In this document: in pieces, positions 7,683 through 13,502 of the stretch | Position numbering within the stretch: the stretch's first letter is position 1 | Layout: every line of letters starts with the position of its first letter | Translations under genes and position numbers: made by a program | Assembly (NCBI GenBank): GCA_964293585.1 | Contig: CAXYYS010000044.1 | Location: 1 to 16,362, forward strand | Origin: JAKVKY01 sp964293585 | GTDB lineage: Bacteria > Bacillota > Negativicutes > Acidaminococcales > Acidaminococcaceae | DNA length: 16,362 nt | Reading direction: 5' to 3' | The notes under the pieces: model-generated | Told to the model about the DNA's origin: nothing | The model's database searches: none | Seen by the model: the letters and a program-made list of their open reading frames with translations, nothing else

Positions 7683-7713
7683 GCGCCGTTTCCTAAGGAA
7701 GCGGCGCTTTTTT
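7683..7713 (+). terminator. Strong intrinsic terminator after the nitroreductase gene, directly before the MATE gene
   Basis: GCGCCGTTTCC (7683-7693) pairs with GGAAGCGGCGC (7697-7707) through 11 pairs including one G-U, with a TAA loop, then six T (7708-7713). The MATE ribosome binding site begins only about 7 nt later, and no promoter is visible between them. The hairpin may therefore act as an attenuator for the transporter gene rather than only closing the upstream unit. Confidence 0.87.
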
Positions 7714-7731
7714 AGAAACTGAGGCGGCAAG

Positions 7732-9108
7732 ATGCAGGAAGATAAGCTTTTAAGGGCTGAGCAGGACGCCAAGTTCATCAAGATGACCACGGAACCGGTA
7801 CAGAAGCTGGTGGTAGAATTAGCCATCCCCACGATTTTTAGTATGATGGTGACCAGCTTTTATAATACGGTGGATACTTTTTTCGTCAGCCAGCTGGGAA
7901 CCAGTGCTTCCGCAGCGGTGGGTGTAAACTTTGCTTTTATGTCCATCATTCAGGCCATCGGTTTCTTTTTCGGCCACGGCAGCGGCAATTATATCTCCCG
8001 CAAGCTGGGCAGCAAAGAAAGAGACAAAGCGGATATCATGGCGTCCAGCGGCTATTTTTATGCTTTTGGCGCCGGCCTGCTGCTGATCTTGATCTGCTGG
8101 CCCCTGGCGGATAAGCTGGCAGTGGCACTGGGATCAACGCCTACGATCCTGCCGTATGCGCAAACATTTTTACAGATTATCATCTTGGGGGCGCCGTTCA
8201 TGATGTCTTCCCTGGTTCTTAATAATCAGCTGCGGTTTCAGGGCAGTGCCATGTACGGTATGGTGGGGATTACCAGCGGTGCGATACTCAATATATTTTT
8301 GGAACCACTGCTGATTTTTTATTGCGGGCTGGGAATCGCCGGTGCGGCTATGGCTACGGTGTTCAGTCAGTTCGTAGGTATGTGCGTGCTTTTAGCTATG
8401 GCCAGGCGGGGTGGCAATTTGTCTATCCACTGGCGCAAGGTGCAGTTGTCGGTGCGTTTGTTTAAAGAGATCGTCATGGGCGGAGCGCCGTCTTTGTTCC
8501 GTCAGGGTCTGGAAAGCGTGGGTACCATCGTGCTCAATGTGGCGGCCGGAGCTTACGGTGATGCAGCGATTGCCGCCATGTCCATCGTGAACAGATTATC
8601 CTTCCTGGCGGCCGCGGCCATGATTGGTTTTGGCCAGGGCTACCAGCCGGTATGCGGTTTTAACTACGGCGCCAGAATCTTCAGCCGGGTGCGGAGCAGT
8701 TTCCGTTTCTGTTTAAAAAGTATGGCGGGCTGCAGTCTCATCTTGTCCGTGCTGGGTTTTATCTTTGCCACGCCTATCATTTCCGTATTCCGGGATGACC
8801 CGGAAGTTATCGCTATCGGTGTACTGGCACTGCGGGCCCAGACCGTGACTTTCACAACCCAGTCCCTGGTAGTGCTCAGCAACATGACCTTGCAGACGGT
8901 GCGCAAAACAGGCGGCGCCATCCTGCTAGCCATGGCACGCCGGGGTTTGTTTCTGATCCCGCTCTTATTAATCCTGCCGCGTCATTGGGGGATTGAGGGT
9001 TTGATTTTCTGTCAGCCTTTGGCCGATGTGGCCGCCATCACGTTATCATTCCTGGTAGTCCGTCTTTTCTTCAAGCATCTGCCAGAGAAAGACGGAATAA
9101 ATTCATAA
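7732..9108 (+). CDS. MATE-family efflux transporter (cation/drug antiporter)
   Basis: The 458-residue membrane protein belongs to the multidrug and toxin extrusion family, which exports cationic drugs or metabolites against a sodium or proton gradient. The N-terminus (FIKMTTEPVQKLVVELAIPTI) leads into TM1 with SFYNTVDTFFVSQLG, a typical MATE signature, and a second family block GHGSGNYISRKLG around residues 83-95. The second half repeats the pattern with GGAPSLFRQGLESVGTIVLN and GFGQGYQPVCGFNYGA. About twelve hydrophobic segments can be counted, fitting two bundles of six. ATG follows GAGG (7721-7724) by 7 nt. The subfamily looks closer to the MepA/DinF-like proteins of Bacillota than to NorM, but the substrate cannot be read from sequence. 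The preceding terminator may control it. Confidence 0.93.
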   Translation: MQEDKLLRAEQDAKFIKMTTEPVQKLVVELAIPTIFSMMVTSFYNTVDTFFVSQLGTSASAAVGVNFAFMSIIQAIGFFFGHGSGNYISRKLGSKERDKADIMASSGYFYAFGAGLLLILICWPLADKLAVALGSTPTILPYAQTFLQIIILGAPFMMSSLVLNNQLRFQGSAMYGMVGITSGAILNIFLEPLLIFYCGLGIAGAAMATVFSQFVGMCVLLAMARRGGNLSIHWRKVQLSVRLFKEIVMGGAPSLFRQGLESVGTIVLNVAAGAYGDAAIAAMSIVNRLSFLAAAAMIGFGQGYQPVCGFNYGARIFSRVRSSFRFCLKSMAGCSLILSVLGFIFATPIISVFRDDPEVIAIGVLALRAQTVTFTTQSLVVLSNMTLQTVRKTGGAILLAMARRGLFLIPLLLILPRHWGIEGLIFCQPLADVAAITLSFLVVRLFFKHLPEKDGINS

Positions 9109-9157
9109 AATATGGTAAGCAGTAAACAGACAGCAGTAAAAGAGGGCGCAGTATGCG

Positions 9158-9165
9158 AGGGAGGT
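9158..9165 (+). promoter_or_regulatory. Ribosome binding site deciding the start at 9172
   Basis: AGGGAGGT ends 6 nt before ATG at 9172. The in-frame ATG at 9112, only 3 nt after the MATE stop, has no comparable site, so the downstream ATG is taken as the true start. Confidence 0.85.
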
Positions 9166-9171
9166 AGCAGC

Positions 9172-10194
9172 ATGGATTATCAACAAGTATTAGCTCAAGC
9201 CAGACCGGTGATTGGTAAAATTTGTAAAGCTTGTCCGGTATGCAACGGCCGCGCCTGCGGTAATCAGATGCCGGGTCCCGGCGCTAAGGGCGTGGGGGAT
9301 ACGGCTATCCGCAACTACGAAAAATGGCAGGAAATCAGGGTGAACATGGATACCCTGGTTGCAGCCGGACCGGTCAGTATGGAGCGGGAACTTTTTGGCA
9401 AGACGTTTAAGTATCCTTTTTTCGCTGCACCGGTAGGAGCGGTTAAGACTCATTACGGTGATAAATATTCGGATGCGGAATATAATGATATCCTGCTGCC
9501 GGCTTGTGCGGCTGCCGGGATCCTGGCTTTTGCCGGCGACGGGGTGGACGCCAAGGTTATGGAAGGCGCCGCCGCCGCTATAAGAAAGGTGGGTGGTCTG
9601 GGGATTCCCACGATAAACCCCTGGAACAGGGGTGTGGTACATCAGAACCTGGACCTGACCAAAGAGGGGGGCGGGGTGGCTGTAGCCATGGATGTGGATG
9701 GCGCCGGGCTGCCGTTCTTAAAACATATGCAGCCGCCGGCAGGACCCAGGTCCCCGGAAGAACTGCAGGAAATCGTGGCAGCGGCGGGCAGACCCTTTAT
9801 CGTGAAAGGCATCATGACGGTGCGGGGCGCTTTGAAGGCACAGCAGGCCGGTGCTGCTGCAATCGTGGTTTCCAACCACGGGGGCCGGGTACTGGATCAG
9901 TGTCCGGCTACGGCGGAAGTTTTGCCGGAAATCGTGGCGGCGGTCAAGGGCCAGGTTAAGATTTTGGTGGATGGCGGTATCCGCAGCGGCGTGGATGTGT
10001 TTAAGGCTCTGGCGATGGGTGCCGACGCCGTGTTAATTGCCAGACCCTTTGTCACAGCGGTCTATGGTGCCGGGGCGGACGGCGTCCAGGTTTATATTAA
10101 TAAGATTGCCGGCGAGCTGGAAGACACCATGCTCATGTGCGGCGCCAGAAATCTGGCAGAGATTACGCCGGACATGGTGCGTCTGCCCCGATAA
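9172..10194 (+). CDS. FMN-dependent alpha-hydroxy-acid dehydrogenase/oxidase homologue with N-terminal cysteine motif
   Basis: This 340-residue TIM-barrel flavoprotein is related to lactate and glycolate oxidases and LldD. It has PFFAAPVGAV near the start of the barrel, the FMN-contacting lysine in FIVKGI (K212), the catalytic histidine and arginine in SNHGGR (H236, R239), the phosphate-binding ILVDGGIRSGVDVFKALAMGAD block and VLIARPF. The usual N-terminal helix with the substrate tyrosine is replaced by a cysteine cluster: C18, C21, C24 and C29 in CKACPVCNGRACG, suggestive of an iron-sulfur or zinc site. In an anaerobe the electron acceptor is more likely a flavoprotein or ferredoxin than oxygen. 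The substrate is unknown. It is 63 nt downstream of the MATE gene, possibly co-transcribed, and no terminator is seen after it. Confidence 0.88.
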   Translation: MDYQQVLAQARPVIGKICKACPVCNGRACGNQMPGPGAKGVGDTAIRNYEKWQEIRVNMDTLVAAGPVSMERELFGKTFKYPFFAAPVGAVKTHYGDKYSDAEYNDILLPACAAAGILAFAGDGVDAKVMEGAAAAIRKVGGLGIPTINPWNRGVVHQNLDLTKEGGGVAVAMDVDGAGLPFLKHMQPPAGPRSPEELQEIVAAAGRPFIVKGIMTVRGALKAQQAGAAAIVVSNHGGRVLDQCPATAEVLPEIVAAVKGQVKILVDGGIRSGVDVFKALAMGADAVLIARPFVTAVYGAGADGVQVYINKIAGELEDTMLMCGARNLAEITPDMVRLPR

Positions 10195-10218
10195 AAAGGT
10201 TCTAAGGTAGAAAAGAAA

Positions 10219-10249
10219 TTGTGCCGTCCTGGTGAAAAAGTGGTATAAT
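10219..10249 (+). promoter_or_regulatory. Extended -10 promoter before the cyclopropane synthase gene
   Basis: TGGTATAAT at 10241-10249 is a perfect extended -10. The best -35 candidate is only TTGTGC at 10219-10224 with a long 19-nt spacer, so the extended -10 probably carries recognition. It lies 66 nt before the ATG at 10316. The intergenic stretch 10195-10315 otherwise shows no hairpin or ORF of note. Confidence 0.6.
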
Positions 10250-10315
10250 ACTTTTGTATGAGAAAATTAAATTACAATATGGCTGCGTAACTGTGTACAT
10301 TAGGAAGAAGTGGTT

Positions 10316-11521
10316 ATGATGTTTGGAGCCAAAAAAGCAGCGCTGCAAAAACTCTTGTCCCTCTGGAAGAAGGGTGCTTTTGAAGTAGAGTACTGGGATG
10401 GTACCAGGGAGAAAATCGGGGCGGGCAATCCCGGCTTCACGCTGGTCTGGAACCGGGAACCGTCTTTAAAAGAGATTAAACCGACGGATATTATCCTGAC
10501 GATTGCGGAAGCTTACATGAGCGGGCTGGTGGATATCCGGGGCAACATGGATAATGTCATCCGGACCATGTTCGTCAATGATAAGGAAGAACAGGTGGTA
10601 GAGCGGTATAATTTTACCAAGCTTCGGCAGAAACTGGATGCCGGTCTGGAAGCTGAGGAAGCCAAGGATATCCATCTGCATTATGATTTGGGCAATGATT
10701 TTTTTGCCCTGTGGCTGGATAAGACCATGAGTTATTCCTGCGGCTATTTTGAAACGCCCCAGGATTCGCTGGCACGGGCCCAGGAACAGAAAATTGAACA
10801 CAGTCTGCGCAAGCTGCGGCTGAAGCAGGGAGAAACTCTGCTGGATATTGGCTGCGGCTGGGGTGCCCTGGTTATCAGGGCGGCCCGGGAGTATGACATT
10901 CATGCCGTGGGTATTACCCTGAGCAAGGAACAGTGCGAAGGCGCCAATGCCAAGATTAAGGAGCTGGGCCTGGAAAAACGTTGTCAGGTACGGTATCTGA
11001 ACTATCTGGATCTGGACCCGCACCAGGAACAGTTTGATAAGATTGTCAGCATCGGCATGTTTGAACATGTGGGCAAAGAATTTTTACCCTTGTATCTGTA
11101 CAAGGTTAATTCCCTGCTGAAAGAGGACGGCCTCTTTTTACTGCATTCCATCATGGGAACAGTAACGGCGCCAACCAATTCTTTTATGCACAACTATATT
11201 TTCCCGGGCGGCTATGTACCGTCCGTCCACGAAACCGTGGCTTTGTTCCCGGATTTCCGGCTTAACATCCTGAACATGGAAAGTCTGCGGCTGCACTATG
11301 CGGCCACCCTGGACCGCTGGCATGCTAATTTTATGAAACAGCTGCCGGCCGTGGAAAAGATGTACGATAAAAAGTTTGCCCGGATGTGGAGTTTATATCT
11401 GCGGGGCTGCGCTTCGGCTTTTAGAACCGGTTACCTGGATGTGTTCCAAATCCTGCTGGCCAAGACTAACAGCAACGATATTCCTATTAATGCTAAATAT
11501 ATTTATGATGAACCCAGATAA
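10316..11521 (+). CDS. cfa: Cyclopropane-fatty-acyl-phospholipid synthase
   Basis: The enzyme adds a methylene from S-adenosylmethionine to cis-unsaturated acyl chains of membrane phospholipids, often protecting cells from acid or stationary-phase stress. The 401-residue protein has an N-terminal lipid-interacting region (about 1-115), then HYDLGNDFFALWLD, MSYSCGYF (C142) and the SAM-binding motif LLDIGCGWGAL (residues 175-185). The active-site residues appear as MFEHVG (E250) and LLHSIMG (H277), matching residues known in the E. coli enzyme. The C-terminal YLRGCASAFRTGYLDVFQILL helix is also typical. Three adjacent starts exist (GTG 10310, ATG 10316, ATG 10319); AGGAAG at 10302-10307 favours 10316. 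It has its own promoter and a strong terminator, so it is probably a single-gene unit. Confidence 0.93.
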   Translation: MMFGAKKAALQKLLSLWKKGAFEVEYWDGTREKIGAGNPGFTLVWNREPSLKEIKPTDIILTIAEAYMSGLVDIRGNMDNVIRTMFVNDKEEQVVERYNFTKLRQKLDAGLEAEEAKDIHLHYDLGNDFFALWLDKTMSYSCGYFETPQDSLARAQEQKIEHSLRKLRLKQGETLLDIGCGWGALVIRAAREYDIHAVGITLSKEQCEGANAKIKELGLEKRCQVRYLNYLDLDPHQEQFDKIVSIGMFEHVGKEFLPLYLYKVNSLLKEDGLFLLHSIMGTVTAPTNSFMHNYIFPGGYVPSVHETVALFPDFRLNILNMESLRLHYAATLDRWHANFMKQLPAVEKMYDKKFARMWSLYLRGCASAFRTGYLDVFQILLAKTNSNDIPINAKYIYDEPR

Positions 11522-11566
11522 AAAAGAACCGGAGTCCAACTTGAAGTTGAACTCCGGTTTATTTTT
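11520..11566. terminator. Bidirectional intrinsic terminator between cfa and the small minus-strand gene
   Basis: AACCGGAGTCCAAC (11527-11540) pairs with GTTGAACTCCGGTT (11546-11559) with one C/A mismatch and a TTGAA loop. On the plus strand TATTTTT follows; on the minus strand the stem is followed by C and six T (opposite the A run 11520-11525 that overlaps the cfa stop). It can therefore end cfa from the left and the minus-strand gene at 11662-11799 from the right. Confidence 0.87.
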
Positions 11567-11661
11567 ATGTTCGGTTAAGTTCCCTTGCTCTTCAGCAATT
11601 TCTGTACTTAACTAATCTGCTCCGCACTTAATTTTGTTATCACCAGCCTGTTTGTGTGACG

Positions 11662-11799
11662 TTATTTTTGAACCTGCTGGCCGTTGGCATCATAGCAGGT
11701 GCCATCGGCCCTGCAGTAGCCGCCTTGATTCTCCGCGGCAAACGCCATAGGAGTCACGGTCATGAGAATGAGCATTGCTACCAGTAAAAACTTTTTCAT
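11662..11799 (-). CDS. Small secreted two-cysteine protein, 45 aa, unknown function
   Basis: This is a 45-codon reading frame starting MKKFLLVAML. Residues 1-21 form a textbook signal peptide: two lysines, a hydrophobic core, then PMAFA with likely cleavage before A22. The predicted mature part is only 24 residues, hydrophilic, rich in Gly and Gln. It contains GGYCRADGTCYDANGQQ with cysteines at 29 and 35, spaced CX5C, which could form a disulfide once exported. Two half-repeats, YCRADG and CYDANG, resemble each other. A perfect AAGGAGG (11806-11812) lies 6 nt upstream of the ATG, and TGGTATAAT is 26 nt upstream of the start codon on the same strand. A terminator stands downstream. No known family is recognised. 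The complete expression set makes a chance ORF unlikely, although the protein is short. Confidence 0.68.
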   Translation of the reverse strand: MKKFLLVAMLILMTVTPMAFAAENQGGYCRADGTCYDANGQQVQK

Positions 11800-11805
11800 G
11801 ATAGG

Positions 11806-11812
11806 CCTCCTT
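11806..11812 (-). promoter_or_regulatory. Perfect ribosome binding site of the small secreted protein
   Basis: Read on the minus strand this is AAGGAGG, fully complementary to the 16S rRNA tail, 6 nt before the ATG at 11799. It is among the strongest sites in the window and is the main support for translation of the 45-codon gene. Confidence 0.75.
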
Positions 11813-11824
11813 TTCTTTATCTAT

Positions 11825-11833
11825 ATTATACCA
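11825..11833 (-). promoter_or_regulatory. Extended -10 promoter for the small secreted protein
   Basis: On the minus strand TGGTATAAT is followed by an A/T-rich start region. The hexamer about 17 nt upstream (TTTCTT, 11848-11853) is a poor -35 box. The distance to the start codon implies a short leader of roughly 15-20 nt. Confidence 0.6.
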
Positions 11834-11896
11834 GATTTGGGGCTAAAAAGAAAGTGACAACTGTGTGAACGCCTCTGGTGATTTTAGCGGCAGGTG

Positions 11897-11905
11897 TGGT
11901 ATAAT
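11897..11905 (+). promoter_or_regulatory. Extended -10 promoter for the miaB-mutS-mutL operon
   Basis: TGGTATAAT at 11897-11905 precedes miaB by about 98 nt. No good -35 box is seen at 17-18 nt. The promoter diverges from the one at 11825-11833, with the two -10 boxes about 70 nt apart. The leader 11912-12003 shows an imperfect stem around GGCCA and TGGC (11952-11968) but no recognised riboswitch. Confidence 0.6.
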
Positions 11906-12003
11906 AAAATATCTTTAAGAACACAGGTATTAGTAGTCTAAAAGTTAACCGGCCACAACTAATATGGCGGTGCGGCTAAATTTGACCATGGGGAAAGGTA
12001 AAT

Positions 12004-13473
12004 ATGGAACAAATCGGGACAGGCAAAACTTATTTTACAATCAACTACGGCTGCCAGATGAACGAAAGTGATACCGAGCATTATGCCGGCCAGCTGGAAG
12101 CTTTAGGTTATAGCAAGGCGCAGGATTATGCCACGGCGGATGTGGTGGTGGTGAATACCTGCTGCGTACGGGAAAGTGCGGAGAAACATATCTGGGGTAA
12201 GATCGGCGAGCTTAAGGCTACTAAAGCTGGGCATTCGGGTCAGATTATCTGCGTGGCCGGGTGCATGGCCCAAAAAGACGGAGAGCAGCTGTTGCGCAAG
12301 TTTTCCCAGATAGATATCCTGTTAGGTACGGCTTATGTGAATAGCTTTCAGCAGGTACTGACAGCGTTTGTGCGGGATCAGCAGGGCCTGGCCGGGACCG
12401 CGGGTGTTGCCGGGCAAAAGGGTGCAGCACCGGATCAGGGAGCCGCGGCCTGGGCCAGGAAAACCAAAATGGCTCAGGCGGAACCGGCTTATACCACTGT
12501 GGGTAAACGTCAGGCCCGTGCCTATACGGATTTAGCCGTGACCCCGGCAGAATTTGAGGGTCAGCGGGTGCGCCAGAGCGGTTTTGCCGCCTGGATTCCC
12601 ATCATGTATGGCTGCAATAATTTTTGCACCTATTGTAACGTGCCCTTTGTACGGGGACGGGAACGCAGCCGCAGCGTAGAGCAGATCCTGGCGGAAGACA
12701 GGGCGGCAGTGGCAGCAGGCTACACGGAAATTACCCTGCTGGGCCAGAACGTGAATTCCTACGGCAAGGACCGGCAGGAACCTGAGGCTTTTGCCAGGCT
12801 TCTGGCCGCAGTGGACCAGGTGCCGGGATTAAAGCGGGTGCATTATATGACCAGCCATCCCCGGGATATGAGCGAAGCGGTGATTAAGACCGTGGCGGCG
12901 GGAAAACATCTGTGTGAGAATTTCCACCTGCCGTTCCAGGCGGGCAGCGACCGCATCTTAAAAGCGATGAACCGGGGCTATACCAAGGAGCAGTATTTGC
13001 GGCTGGTGGCCCTGATTAGAAAATATGTGCCGGCAGCAGCGTTGACCACGGATATTATCGTAGGTTTTCCCGGGGAAACGGATGCTGATTTTGCCGAAAC
13101 CCTGGCTGTGGTACGTCAGGTAGGTTTTACCTCGGCTTTTACCTTTATCTATTCACCCCGGAGCGGGACGCCGGCAGCCAGGATGCAGGACCAGGTTCCG
13201 GAAACGGTGAAACACGCCCGGCTGGAACAGTTGATGGCGCTCCAGAACGAAATTTCCCTGACGCTGAACCGGAAGCTGGAAGGGCAGACCCTGGAAGTTT
13301 TAGCGGAAGGACCTACGGAAAAAGATACAGCCATCTGGCAGGGAAGGACCCGGACCAACCAGCTGGTATTATGGCCGGCCGCGCCGGGCCAGTTTACGGC
13401 CGGAGCGTATGTGCAGGTAAAGATTGACTGCGGTCAGACCTGGCTTTTAAAAGGTACGGCGGTTACCAGGTAA
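12004..13473 (+). CDS. miaB: tRNA-2-methylthio-N6-dimethylallyladenosine synthase
   Basis: MiaB is a radical-SAM methylthiotransferase that adds a 2-methylthio group to i6A37 in tRNAs reading UNN codons. The 489-residue protein has the three cysteines for the auxiliary cluster, C17 (YGCQMNESD), C53 (NTCCVRE) and C87 (AGCMAQ). The radical-SAM CX3CX2C follows in YGCNNFCTYCNVPFVRGRERSR (C204, C208, C211). TLLGQNVNSYG, HYMTSHP, FHLPFQAGSDRILKAMNRGYT and IVGFPGET are all classic MiaB blocks, and a C-terminal TRAM domain (from about residue 415) binds tRNA. GGGGAAAGG precedes the ATG. It is about 45 residues longer than usual because of a Gly/Ala/Gln-rich insert around residues 126-160. The MtaB and RimO paralogues are less likely given GCQMN and NTCCVRE. 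mutS follows after 29 nt. Confidence 0.97.
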   Translation: MEQIGTGKTYFTINYGCQMNESDTEHYAGQLEALGYSKAQDYATADVVVVNTCCVRESAEKHIWGKIGELKATKAGHSGQIICVAGCMAQKDGEQLLRKFSQIDILLGTAYVNSFQQVLTAFVRDQQGLAGTAGVAGQKGAAPDQGAAAWARKTKMAQAEPAYTTVGKRQARAYTDLAVTPAEFEGQRVRQSGFAAWIPIMYGCNNFCTYCNVPFVRGRERSRSVEQILAEDRAAVAAGYTEITLLGQNVNSYGKDRQEPEAFARLLAAVDQVPGLKRVHYMTSHPRDMSEAVIKTVAAGKHLCENFHLPFQAGSDRILKAMNRGYTKEQYLRLVALIRKYVPAAALTTDIIVGFPGETDADFAETLAVVRQVGFTSAFTFIYSPRSGTPAARMQDQVPETVKHARLEQLMALQNEISLTLNRKLEGQTLEVLAEGPTEKDTAIWQGRTRTNQLVLWPAAPGQFTAGAYVQVKIDCGQTWLLKGTAVTR

Positions 13474-13502
13474 CAAATTTTGTGGAAAGGCAAGTACTGA
13501 TT

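Noticed and set aside
9112..9171. Twenty-residue N-terminal extension of the hydroxy-acid oxidase homologue
   Set aside because: The ATG at 9112 has no good ribosome binding site, whereas AGGGAGGT stands 6 nt before ATG 9172.
10466..11068. 200-codon open frame on the minus strand inside cfa
   Set aside because: It lies wholly opposite conserved cfa motifs, has no recognisable domain and no ribosome binding site; similar antisense frames occur opposite cobQ and other genes and reflect codon bias.
11574..11612. Inverted repeat GTTAAGT ... ACTTAAC downstream of the small minus-strand gene
   Set aside because: Seven A/T-rich base pairs across a 25-nt loop are likely by chance and no T run follows; the adjacent bidirectional terminator explains termination better.
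11854..11870. Possible operator GTGACAACTGTGTGAAC between the divergent promoters
   Set aside because: The symmetry is poor once aligned arm to arm and it overlaps no -10 or -35 box clearly.
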